A stretch of DNA of 64,000 nucleotides, from contig NC_083398.1 in the NCBI RefSeq assembly GCF_030864355.1, positions 186,001 to 250,000 on the forward strand, given 5' to 3'. Under the pieces are notes generated by a model. The model saw only the letters and a program-made list of their open reading frames with translations. It was not told where the DNA came from and ran no database searches. Source of the stretch: Cutaneotrichosporon cavernicola (lineage: Eukaryota > Basidiomycota > Tremellomycetes > Trichosporonales > Trichosporonaceae). Both the position numbers and the translations under genes were made by a program. Of the stretch, positions 10,953-21,427 are shown one piece after another; within the stretch, counting starts at the first letter, position 1, and each line of letters opens with the position of its first letter.

Positions 10953-12672
10953 ATGAAGCTCGCCCACCTCGTATCCCTTCTCCCGCTCGTCGCGGCGTTC
11001 CGCCTCCCCACGACCCCCGGGGACGTGTTCGTCCTCGCGGGCGACATGCTCGCCGAGACGCCCGAGAGCGTTCTCACCCCCGCTAGCGACATCACGTTGG
11101 CTTCGATCCCTAACGACGAGCACTACACCCTCACCTCGGCCATGCACCCGGTGAGTGGAGGCTTGATGGAAGTCCGAGTGGCTCTGGATGCCAAATTGCA
11201 TGACCGACAAGTCATCTCAGCGGCGAGGCTGACAACAGGACCACATGGTGCGCATCAAGAGCACTGAGGGGTGGTGCGACCCCGACGTCAAGTCGTTCAC
11301 TGGGTGAGTTGTCCGTGGTGCTGGCGATGGTATAGCTCGCTCGCTACCAATGCACACCATCACCCCAACGTCATTCACACCAGTTACCTCGACGTCGGGG
11401 GAGGCAAGGACCTGTTCTTCTACTTCTTCGAGTCGCGCGGCAACCCGAAGGAGGATCCAGTAATCATGTGGATCAACGGCGGGCCGGGATGCTCGTCAGC
11501 GATCGGCTTGTTCATGGAGTTGGGTCCCTGCACGGTCGCCGACAACCCGAAGACTGTCAACGACACCAAGCCCAACCCGTACTCGTGGAACGAGCACGCC
11601 AACATCTTCTTCGTCGACGAGCCCGTCAACGTCGGCTTCTCGCAGGCACGCAACGGACAGGTCGTTGGTACCGCGGAGGAGGCTGGCCAGGACATTGCTG
11701 CGTTCATCGACATCTGGTTCGACACGTTCAAGGAGTTCCGCGGGCGCGAGTTCCACATGGCTGGCGAGTCGTACGGTGGCCGCTACCTCCCGGTGTTTGC
11801 GTCGGCTGTCTACGACCAGAACCAGATGCTCGTCGCACAGGGCAAGGAGCCCATCAACCTCAAGAGCATCATGATCGGCAACGGCATCACCAGTGAATAG
11901 CCCCATGCTAGCGGTGCTGACGACAGACTCGTACACCACAACCGAGTCGTACTTCCCGTACCAGTGCACGGTGCATGCCGACCTGAACCACACAGTCCAG
12001 AACATCGGCAAGTGTATCGAGATGGCTGAGAGCCTCCCGCGTTGCAAGAAGATGCTCAAGAAGGACTGCATCGAGTCGCACGACGCCACTTCATGCTCCA
12101 TTGCGGCCGGCTACTGCGCTCAGACGATCGGTTCGTCGTTCCTGTACGCCGGTGTGAACCCTTACGACGTCTCCAAGCCGTGCACGCTCGAGGAGCTGTC
12201 CGACAGCCTGTGTTACCCCGAGACCAAGAAGATCGGGACGTATCTGAACCTGCCGGACGTGCGCAAGTACCTCGGCGTGGAGAAGGAGGGCCAGTGGGAC
12301 TCGTGTGATTATGGCGTTGGGAACGCGTTCGCGGCTACGCTTGACGCATCTGGCCAGACGTGGCTGTACGTTTCGCAGCTGCTTGAGCGCGGCGTCGCAG
12401 TGCTCAACTATGTCGGTACGCTGGACTTTATCTGCAACTACATCGGCAACGAGATGTGGATGGAGGCGCTCGAGTGGACAGGCAAGGACAAGTACAACGC
12501 GGCAGAGTACAAGAAGTGGGACGTCGACGGCAAGCACGCTGGCGAATACAAGGGCCACGGCAAGCTCACGTTCCTCAAGATCTGGGGTGCGGGCCACATG
12601 GTCCCGATGGACCAGCCGAAGCACTCCCTGTCGTTCCTCGACCACTGGCTCAAGAACGGCAAGGTCGAGTAG
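10953..12672 (+). CDS. Serine carboxypeptidase (S10, carboxypeptidase Y-like)
   Basis: Four exons: 10953-11150, 11239-11303, 11384-11892 and 11927-12672 (introns of 88, 80 and 34 nt), giving 505 aa. An N-terminal signal peptide (MKLAHLVSLLPLVAAF) and short pro-region precede the mature enzyme. Family S10 landmarks appear in order: SFTGYLDVGGGKDLFFYFFE, WINGGPGCSS (oxyanion-hole region), the nucleophile in GESYGGRYLP (Ser about 217), Asp about 424 in LDFICNYIGN, and His about 481 in GAGHMVPMDQP. The enzyme removes C-terminal residues from peptides at acid pH, normally in the vacuole or outside the cell. The third intron is only 34 nt and falls within IGNGIT-N-SYTT. The gene is upstream of and unrelated to the next one. 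Confidence 0.95.
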
Positions 12673-13385
12673 GCCAGCATGCGTACCCAATGTCCACTGT
12701 CGCAGTTGTGATGCGGGGCTACACCGCTGACAATCAATGCAAGAAGTCAAGCAGCGAGGAGGGCACAGCCTACACAGACAGGCATGCTGACCGTCACTGA
12801 GTGAACCAGCTGCGTCAGAGTCCATGGACGATATTCGCCGCCCGCAATATGCTCACATCACTCACGGCTCACCCTGCCATAGCCCCGCTAGTGGCGGGAA
12901 GGCGGAGAACAACGGTGATGGGTCCATCACTGGTATCAACAAAGGCCCTGGTTCTCACCTCATCATTTGTTCACACGGCCAAGAGATCAATGAGCCGATC
13001 CTCATAATCATGTACCCGTACGTCTCGCCCTGATTGTGCGTTCACACTCTCGTCAAGTCCCCAACTGTCCTGGCCTTCTCTCTCCTGCTGGCATCATTCC
13101 CATAGGAGCCAGACGGACTGATAAATAGCGCCACAGTACCACTCCTCTCCTCGTCCATCTCGCTGTCTCTGCACTCCTCATATCTTGTCTGCGTCACTCA
13201 AACACTCCTCCTCTTGCACAGCTCCATCCTCCCATTTCTCCAACGTTATCCGCTCGTGTTCCCTCGCCTATTCGCTCTCCTCCTCACAGCTTCCCATACC
13301 CAGAGCTTTCTCCAAACACCTCCCCTCCTCGCAACGCACCTCTATCCACTCCCATCAATTCCATTTCGCCACCTCAGCCACCATT
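12673..13385. other. Intergenic with promoter of next gene
   Basis: About 700 bp without a credible gene. ATAAATAG at 13121-13128 is a TATA-like element and is followed by a long C/T-rich leader up to the ATG at 13386. Confidence 0.5.
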
Positions 13386-15117
13386 ATGAGGTGCGGCGTC
13401 TCCTCCAATCCAGCCTTTGACGCTGCCTCCCAGCCAGGACCAGCCCCAGCCCCTGGCCCGGTGCCCGTCCGTATTTGTTCTCATTCGGATCCCACAACCG
13501 GCCACCGCTACTGCGACATCCCCAATATTGGCGCCGTCCTCAGCGAACCTGAGCTCGGCATGCACGAGGAGGACGAGAAACTGCCTGACTGCAACAGCGA
13601 CGACAACAGCGAGTCCGTCAGCGGTGACAAGGGTTTCTCAAATCCTTTCTTCGACCAGCCCCGAGACGCACTCACAGGCCACTTTCCCGCGCCGGCTGGT
13701 ACGTCCTCCTCTCCCACGTCTCCACATTCCCATCTTCCCTTCTTCCCGGCCCTCATCCCCATCATCGCTAATCCCAGCCCCCTTCCCGGACCAGAACCAG
13801 CCTTATAATCCATTCGCAAACAATCCTTACTTGACGCCTGCCTTCATCAGCAACAGGGTGGAGCCTCTCACGCCTACCCACGTCCGCGAGTACCGCGGGA
13901 CCATTACGTCCCCCAACAAGTTTCTGGAGCGCCTCTCCGTAGCCCGCGCGCCCAAGACGCCCACCGTAGTGCCGCCCCCCTCCGCCAGCCGGCCCGAGTA
14001 CGTCCCCCGGCGCAACCACTTCAAGGAGGACAGCATGGCCAACCCCTTCCAGTCGCCCGACAAGGCCTCGACTCCATTTGGAACGAGCTCCCACACCATG
14101 TCTTACAGCCGCATGGCAAGCACCCTCTCCCCCCTTCCGAGCTCGCCACCGACCAAGCGCAAGTCCTCGAGCAGCCTGAGCGAATCCTCTTTGCACGCGT
14201 CTAACTCGCCCGCTCCCTTTCGAGACACCCCGTACAAGTCGCGCGCGGTTCGGCCCAAGATCGAGGAGGAGGACGGGATGGACAAGTCGGCGGACGAGGA
14301 CGGGCTCCTCACATACTCCCCCTCGGTCGCTGCGGCCAAGCGCAAGTTGGAGCAGGACGAGTCGGATGACGAGTCGCCCGACGAGTCGCCCGACGAGCTG
14401 TTTGTGCGCTCCCGCTCAGCCGCGGCTATCCAGCGCGCGCGGGCCTCCAACAGCCCTTATTTCGTTGGCCCCGACGACGGCGACAGTGACAACGAGGAGT
14501 GCGGCGCCTCGGACAAGGAGAACCAGCCACTTGCTGTCTCTGACGCTGCCACCGCTCTCAGTGATTCCCAGAGTATCGACTACTCCGACATGGACAGCGA
14601 CGAGACGATGACCGACAACGTCAAGGCCTACGGGCACTCGCTGTTCTGCCCGCTGTTCCTGGACTCGCTTCATAATTACCTGTGCCACTATGAGCACCAG
14701 GCGTCGCTGGGCGAGCCATGTGCTCCGATGTCGGACCCCATCTCCGCCGAATGGTCGTGCTTGTGCAACATTGACGACGGCTACGATGGAGACGACGAAC
14801 TACCTACGTCTTCCAAGCGCGACGAGCACGACCAGCGGCCCCACTACTACGAGATAAAGGATGGACAGGACGATAACGAGCCCGACCTTTACGAGGAGTG
14901 GGAGCGCGAGAGTGAGATGGACGCGTCCGAGGAGTTGGCGAGCGACAGCGACGCGTGTGATGACGACCTGATCGCCGACGTGCGCGCCAGCCGCAGCCGC
15001 AGCCGCAGCGGCTCGAGCGGCTACATGACCGGCCAGCGTGTTCAGAAGAAGAGAAGGGGGTTCAAAGTGCGCGGCGGTGTGCTGCAGGAGGTCGAGCTGC
15101 GTCGCTCATCGATCTAA
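13386..15117 (+). CDS. Unrecognised acidic, Ser/Pro-rich protein
   Basis: Two exons, 13386-13698 and 13778-15117 (intron 79 nt, donor GTACGT, acceptor after CGCTAATCCCAG), giving 550 aa. Joining the frames yields FPAPAAPFPDQNQPYNPF without a stop. The protein is mostly disordered and acidic, with many S/T-P sites (LTPTHVREYRGTITSP, KASTPFG) that suit proline-directed kinases, a Cys-containing stretch around LFCPLFLDSLHNYLCHYEHQ and WSCLCNI, and a basic C-terminus (RVQKKRRGFKVRG) that could be a nuclear signal. No known domain was recognised. Codon bias is like that of its neighbours, so it is a real gene of unknown role, perhaps nuclear and phosphoregulated. Confidence 0.7.
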
Positions 15118-16408
15118 GCGGCAGCCGGAAACCTCAACCTTGACAACCTTGTCATACGCCATCTGCCTGCACCATTTCCACAGGACACCTTGTACTATAT
15201 AATGCGTCTCGACACCAGGCGCAATGTCTGACTACCATATCCAAAGAGCACGGCCCACCAATCCCTGCAGAACCACCAGTTACTTCGCGATTATGACTCG
15301 GCCCGAATGACGAGGACCAAAGCCTCCCCTGGCGGGAATGGATAATCTCGTATACCTGCATGTCATGTGGTATAGCTGTGCGTTTCTGGAGCCGTGGCTC
15401 ATTGGTGTGTTGACTCCTGGCCACGTTACCTGGTCAGACCGTTTGCATGATACTGTAAACGCATGGCCACGGTCGTGCGCACACCAGGCACCATCTGCTG
15501 CATTGTACAATTGTACACATACCCTCATGTTCCGCGGGCATGCATCTATAGGTACATTGCAATTTTGCAAGTCTCTTGGGAGCCATGCTGCCAATTGTTT
15601 TATCCTCGTACAGTGAGTCGGGTTCCAGTCGGAGACTGTGTCGTGTGTGGGGTTTTGGTCAATTAGGTCTCACTCGGTGGCGAATTTGCCACACACCTAG
15701 ACACCTAGACACCTAGACAACCACGCGCATTCTATCCTCTTCCATATGTCAGATATGTCAGGACACGTTCAGCTACCAACAGCGCCAGACAGTGTCAATC
15801 GAGCGAGGGCGAGCGAAGCCGGAAGACCCCCCTCCTACCACCACCACCTCAAACCTCCGCTCCGTTCACAACGGACCACCATTCCCCTCACTCTGACTAT
15901 CGCTTGTCGTCCAAATCTGGTTCCAGCACCATCACTCGCATCGCTTCACTTGACTAGATCCTAGCTTGATTGTGCACATCACTCATACAGCACAGCTCAG
16001 ATACCTTTGGACCCCCTTGGTCCTCTGTTCGCTGCGGAACGGAACCGTCCACCACCACGCACACACGCCCGTGCCTCCGCCACCGCGCCGTGCCTGTTCT
16101 CTTCTTCTTCGACAATGAATGGTATCTGACATTTGCAACACTTTCAACACAACCAAACCCGACTCAATCACTAGAATCATGCAATTCATCTCACTATATA
16201 GAGGACTCACTCGACCCCCAATGCCTCGCCACTCACTCCTCGCTTCATCTTCGCTCCCTTCTATACAATAGCAACAACAATATCAACTCGTCTACCTCTT
16301 TCCTCCCTAACCAACAAGTCCACCCCACAAAGGCCTACGCCCAACCTCCACTCGTTTCCCACTACACCAACCTCCCAACTCTCAACTTGACATCACCCAC
16401 CCACCATC
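15118..16408. other. Intergenic and long leader
   Basis: About 1.3 kb between two + strand genes. TATATA at 16195-16200 lies 209 bp before the ATG at 16409, and the intervening sequence is C/T-rich leader. No gene was recognised. Confidence 0.5.
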
Positions 16409-17584
16409 ATGAAGGTCAAAATCACCTCGCCCAAGCTCTCGCTGGGCTATAAGCGCAACCGCCGTTGGGGCTGGTCGGGCAAGCCCGCCCCCACGGCTAT
16501 GCGCAACCGCGCCACCGCCTTGCTCGACGTCGTGACCGTCAAGAAGGCCGTCGATGCCTCCACCTCGACCAACCTCTCCAGTCCCACCCTCTGGAACCCC
16601 TACATGACTCCTCCGCGCACGACCGTTCCCAGGGAGCGCTTGACGCGCTCGCCAGCCCCATCACCCTCCACGGCGTCTGCGGCGCCGACGGCATGGATGC
16701 AGCCGCCCGAGCCAGCCCTTCGCACCCTCCTCGCCTCGCGCGGCATCAACCGTGCCGCCACCAACGTTGCCATCACCCGCGACGAGTGGACGGCTTGCGC
16801 CGGCGAATCCAGCACAGCCGGTGCGGCACGCCTGCTGTCAGTCGAGGCTTGTCTCCTCCGCAAGGACCACCCGACATGGACGGGGACCATCCGCCGTGGC
16901 ATCATTGCCGCCGCAGAGTCGGCTTGCGTCCACACCGCAGTGAGCAAGGTTCAAGCTGAGGTGTGTACGCCGCCAAAGACCTCGGCCACGATGGCCACTT
17001 CGCCCTTCTACCAACCTTCCTCGCAGCCGACTTCTCCCGTGTATCAGCCGCCTTCGGCTTCGCAATCCACCTCGCCGTTCTTCCAGCCATCGTCTCACCC
17101 CTCTTCGCCCGTGTACCAGCCCCCTTCTCACCCCTCTTCGCCCGTGTACCAGCCCCCTTCTCACCCCTCTTCGCCCGTGTACCAGCCCCCTTCGCACCCC
17201 ACCTCGCCTGTCACCACAACCCACACTAGCACCAACACCAGCACTGGCATCACCATCCCCATCCCGCCTCGCCTCATCGGCACGCCGTACGCCGAACTCC
17301 CCTCCCCCGTGCCCGGCATCACACGTGTGCGCCCTCCCTGGACGCGCCCTGGTGGCCCGCTCCCTCCCTTCCTTACCCAGAACGACGTGCCCGCCGACTT
17401 TGAGGAGCACCGCTGGAACATGGCCTACGTCGTGCATGAGGTGGCCGGGCTTGAGTGGCACGAGGAGTGTCTGTGCATGGATTGTGACGACACGGCCCTC
17501 TCGCACGCCCAGCACCTGCCCAAGATCTGGCCCGGCCGTGAGGTTGTCAACCCCTTCCTCGTCGCCTACTTCAACGGCAACTAA
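16409..17584 (+). CDS. Unrecognised protein with SPVYQPPSHP repeats
   Basis: Single exon, 391 aa. The N-terminus is basic (MKVKITSPKLSLGYKRNRRW). The centre carries a perfect 11-aa repeat, P-S-H-P-S-S-P-V-Y-Q-P, about three times, flanked by degenerate SPFYQPSSQP-type copies; each unit has an S-P next to a Tyr. The C-terminal 75 residues look folded: DVPADFEEHRWNMAYVVHEV, then HEECLCMDCDD with a C-x-C-x-x-C pattern, then a hydrophobic end. No family was recognised. The Tyr/Ser/Pro repeats recall RNA polymerase II tail heptads or cell-wall repeats only in composition. There is no signal peptide, so a cytoplasmic or nuclear location is more likely. Confidence 0.7.
   Translation: MKVKITSPKLSLGYKRNRRWGWSGKPAPTAMRNRATALLDVVTVKKAVDASTSTNLSSPTLWNPYMTPPRTTVPRERLTRSPAPSPSTASAAPTAWMQPPEPALRTLLASRGINRAATNVAITRDEWTACAGESSTAGAARLLSVEACLLRKDHPTWTGTIRRGIIAAAESACVHTAVSKVQAEVCTPPKTSATMATSPFYQPSSQPTSPVYQPPSASQSTSPFFQPSSHPSSPVYQPPSHPSSPVYQPPSHPSSPVYQPPSHPTSPVTTTHTSTNTSTGITIPIPPRLIGTPYAELPSPVPGITRVRPPWTRPGGPLPPFLTQNDVPADFEEHRWNMAYVVHEVAGLEWHEECLCMDCDDTALSHAQHLPKIWPGREVVNPFLVAYFNGN
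17092..17205 (+). repeat. 33-bp coding minisatellite
   Basis: A 33-bp unit, in frame, occurs just over three times nearly without change and encodes P-S-H-P-S-S-P-V-Y-Q-P. It lies within the gene at 16409-17584. Confidence 0.8.
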
Positions 17585-17765
17585 AAACACTGTATCGCAT
17601 TGTAGCTTGTAGCTCCGAATGGTCACCTCAGCAGTGAGCCCAACCCGTATTAATAGAAGTTAAAGACATGGATAGAGTAAGAAGTGAGGGTAAAGGTGAG
17701 GTGAGAGTGAGTTTGAGCAGCAGTCAAGCGAGCTCTGGTTGCGTGGGCCAGCGATGCACATTGCA

Positions 17766-20700
17766 TCACTTTTTCTTCCCCTCCTGTACCTTTGCAGCTT
17801 CCCCCAACCGGCCCACCAGGTTGCCCACAACTCCCGCCTGTCCACCCTGCGCCGCATAACTCTCCAGCAGATCGCGCACCATGCCGTACTCGCGGCGCGC
17901 GTCATCGTCCATGCCCTCAGGCTCGTCGTCTGCGCCGCTCTCCTTGAGCGCAGCGCGCAACTCTGCGTCCATGGCCGCGAGCGCGTCGTCTGACATGTCG
18001 TCGATCTCGTCTGGCCGTGGGAGCGATGCGATATTCTTATAACGCCCCTCGTCTGGCCCAGGCTCGTCCTCGTCGGCAAACGACACTGTCGGCATCTTGC
18101 CCTTGCCCTTGCTCTTGCCCTTGCCCTTCTTCTTCTTCTTCAACGCAGCCCCAGCGCCCGCAGGCTTCGTAAACACCGGTCCACCCAGTGTCGGAACCTC
18201 CTCTGCAGCGTGATGTCGAGCCAGCTCGTTATCCATCGCCGCCATCATGCTCTCAAACGAGTTGAGCGACGGGTCGGGTTTTGGGGCCGCATCCGCAGAC
18301 TTGGATTTGGTAGCCGATGGACGCAGAGCAGCTGATCCGGGGACGAACGCTGTGGTCAGCTCGTTCCATCCAAATAACCTCGACTTGCCTCCCCGTGCCC
18401 GCCGCTGTGCCAGGATGTTGTCCCACGCGTCGGCGTCGATCCCGAGCGCGTCGCGCGCAAAGCGCAGGAACTCGTCCTCGTCCGGCCCGTCGCGGTCCTC
18501 TGTCCTGCGCTGGCCCTCCTTGATATCCTCCATCTCGTCCTCCTCATCCTCCTCGTCGTCGCCGCCCCACACTCGCCGACGCATCTGCTCGTCAATGTCA
18601 TCGTCGAATGTGAGCGCTTTTTTCCGCTCCCGATCCTTGCGGTCCTCCTCATCCCCATCGTTGTCGTCGTCGTCGATCTCCTCGATCATCGCCTCCTTCC
18701 GTGGCGCGTCGCCCCACTTCATCTCCGAGATGTGGCGCCCAAGCGTGCCCTGCGGCGGGAGGTCTTCTTCGTCAGAGCTGTCACTCTCAACGCCATCATA
18801 GTGTACCGCCTCGAAGCGAGGTGCGCGCATCTGGGGCGGGAGGAGCGAGTCGCCAAACGCCGTGCCTGCCACAGTGCCCTTTGCTGGGGGTGGCGCCATC
18901 TCGACATCGTCATCTTCCGCCTCGGCAGTCGCCTTGCCGTCTGCGCCACGCGCGCCCCACTCGCCCTCAGGCAACGCGGGAACGAGGTTGCGCATGCGCT
19001 CCTCACGCTCTTCTGCCGTTGGTGCGGCCTCCTCTTCTTCCGAGTCAGAGTCCATGTCCTCGTCGCTCAGCTCGTCGGCGAACCGTGCTCCCTCCAGGTC
19101 GCCCTCGCCACCAACGAATGCCTCGAGCTGGCCTGCAAGGTTCTTGAGTGCTCGCCCATGCTCTTCGCCAATCTCCATGTCGCCACTAGGCGCCTGTCGA
19201 CCTGCCGCGCGGTTCAGCATCGCGTCGAGCTCCGCAGGATCGACCTCGAGCCACGCCTCGCTGTCTTCGTCCGCGGGCGGAGAGATGTCCTCAGGCTTGG
19301 TCGCATCGATGGCTTTGTCGACAAGGTACGCAAACGACGGCCGCTGCTGAGTCGTGCTGTTGTCAGCTTTGTCACTATTTCATATGAAAGCTCACTCTTC
19401 CGACCAGACTGCGACCCAGCCCTTGGCTGCCTCAACCTCGCGCTCCTTCCATCGCGCGCTCCCTCGTACTTCCTCGCCAAAGTACCCTGCACGCTGCAGG
19501 TCGTCAATGTACCTCGCATACCCTGGCTCATCCTTCAGGCCCTCGGGGGAAGCCGTCGTGTCTGCCGTCCGCCCCTTCCGCCCGCCCTCGCGGTACATGA
19601 TCTCGAACCCCGTGGCCATCTTGACGCCGAGGTCGCGCCAGCGGCGCTCATCAGGTCCCTGGTCTTCGCGTACATGCCACTCTGGCCCGAATACTCGCGG
19701 AGGGTGGAACACCTGACCTTGTAGCTGAGCGTACGCAGCGCGGGTCATGAGCACAGAAGACAGCATGGCCGGAGACGGTGGGAAATGTGTCATCCGCGAG
19801 GCAGCCTGTCGTTAGCTGTCACAGGACTACACAGGATAAGCGAACGTACCCTCAGTTGTGCCGGGTCGCGCACGTAGAAGCCCTCGACGGCGCGCTGGAT
19901 GAGCTCCGGGTCCGAGTGGAGTGCCCGGGCGATGGGCACGGGGAGGTACGCGTTGGTACGGTGCTGGTGGGTCTTCAGCGCTTCGGGATAGCTGATGTCA
20001 GCCGAGCACAAAGCGGAGTATGTCGGTAGTCGTGTGCAAGCTCAGAAACCTATCTTCGGCTTGAACCACGCCCGAGTCTGGCGTATTGGCTGGCACAAAC
20101 CAGTGACTGCCTGGCGTCCTGATCGACTCACCAAGCAATCCTCTCCCACACAGCGGCCTCGATCTCCGGTGCCCGATACTTGCCAGTCCGCACAGCCGCC
20201 ACGGCATCAGCCTGGTTAATCCATGCATCAGCGTCGATCGCGCGCCCACTATCGTCGTATTGATCATCCGCGATCTGATGTGGGCGTGAGGACGACACCA
20301 CGCTAAGCGGAAGGAGGTTGAGGTGTCCCGCGCACAGCCATAGCTGGGATCAGCGTCAAAACATCTCTCAACCGGAAATGAGTCACAGCCGGGCTTACAC
20401 TCACCCTGTTCTCGGCGTTCTCGGGCGTCACCCACCCCGGCAGAACATTCGCCGCCTCAATAAGCAGGAACTCGCCATCGCTATCCCGGATGGACACGAC
20501 GAGTTCCGGCCATGTTCGCGACACCTCGCGCAATAGCCAGACGACGAGCCACTCGTCATCGACTGCATCGCCGACACGCATAAGGCCCTCGAGTTTCCCT
20601 TCGCTGGGGACCGCCTTGAGTTCCCATGGGTCCTTGTTCCACAGCCAGGGTTTGGGAAGGAGGCTCGCGACCCGCGTGGAGATGAGGGTTGCCAGGGCAG

Positions 20701-20806
20701 CGAGGTCGGCCTCGGAAGATGCGGAAGCTGGGTGGAGGACGTAATGCAGCGTGTCCTCGCTGATTAATGGGAGGGGGAAGGCGCGCGAGGTTGAGGGACC
20801 ATCCAT
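17766..20806 (-). CDS. Ecdysoneless (ECD/SGT1) homologue
   Basis: Five exons on the minus strand: 20806-20405, 20343-20132, 19991-19850, 19805-19396 and 19356-17766 (introns of 61, 140, 44 and 39 nt), giving 918 aa. Family features run in order: an N-terminal DTLHYVL block, WELKAV, DEWLVVWLLREVSR, PENAENRLWLCAGHLNLLPL, then ACYPEALKTHQHRTNAYLPV with AVEGFYVRDPAQLR, and the signature WLEVDPAELDAML near residues 424-436. The C-terminal half is acidic with Lys-rich KKKKKGKGKSKGKGKM. ECD proteins are essential co-factors in transcription, pre-mRNA splicing (with PRPF8 and R2TP in animals) and the cell cycle. The fungal name SGT1 refers to growth and glycolytic gene expression, not the HSP90 co-chaperone. 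The start ATG is at 20806. Confidence 0.92.
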
Positions 20807-21427
20807 TGTCACGATCCAGGGTGATTCTGTTAGTTGTGACGCTGTTGATGCCAGAGTTGTTGGTTTGGTAGTCTGGTTCAACTTTGTCGCCACCAACAAA
20901 GTTGGATGACGACGCGGGAGTAAATGAGGTCGAGTTCGGTGGAGGTCGGTCATGTGGAGGTACTATACCTGTAAATGAGGTGACTGACCGTGACTGACCT
21001 TTTTTTTTTTTTCTTCGGAGACGGGAGAGGGCCAGAGGGATCGACAGTCTCAAATGCACAAGTCCCTTTGATTCACCCCTTGAATAGCTTTCATCAAGAC
21101 CCTCCTCATTATCACTTACCCTGTTGGATGCCGTTAGGCCTCCCTTCTACTCGCTCCTACTCCTGCTACCTCCCCCACCCTCCCCGTATTGGCAAACACA
21201 CTGCATCGTCCTGATCTATCGCTCTGCTGCTTACACCTAAACACATGTACTCCGCGCGTGGCATGGGATCATAACTAAGCCCCAGCGGCCGGTCCTAATG
21301 GTCATGAAATAATTGGGGGGGGGGGGGGGAATGGATGCGTGAATGTCTGGATCAAACGCAGTATGCTAATGGAAAATTGCTGGAATGCAACGTGAGGAAG
21401 GGGTTATGAAGGGCCTGCGTCCACCAC
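20807..21427. other. Intergenic with homopolymer tracts
   Basis: About 620 bp between two minus-strand genes. It contains a 13-T run ending near 21012 and a 15-G run at 21315-21329. No gene was seen. Confidence 0.6.

Noticed and set aside
13417..13777. Alternative upstream frame for the gene at 13386-15117
   Set aside because: It lacks an ATG and needs the 13699-13777 segment as coding; that segment has donor, branch and acceptor signals of an intron.
18732..19724. Long + strand frame antisense to the ECD gene
   Set aside because: The ECD exons on the minus strand have clear family motifs; the antisense frame crosses their introns and has poor codon bias.
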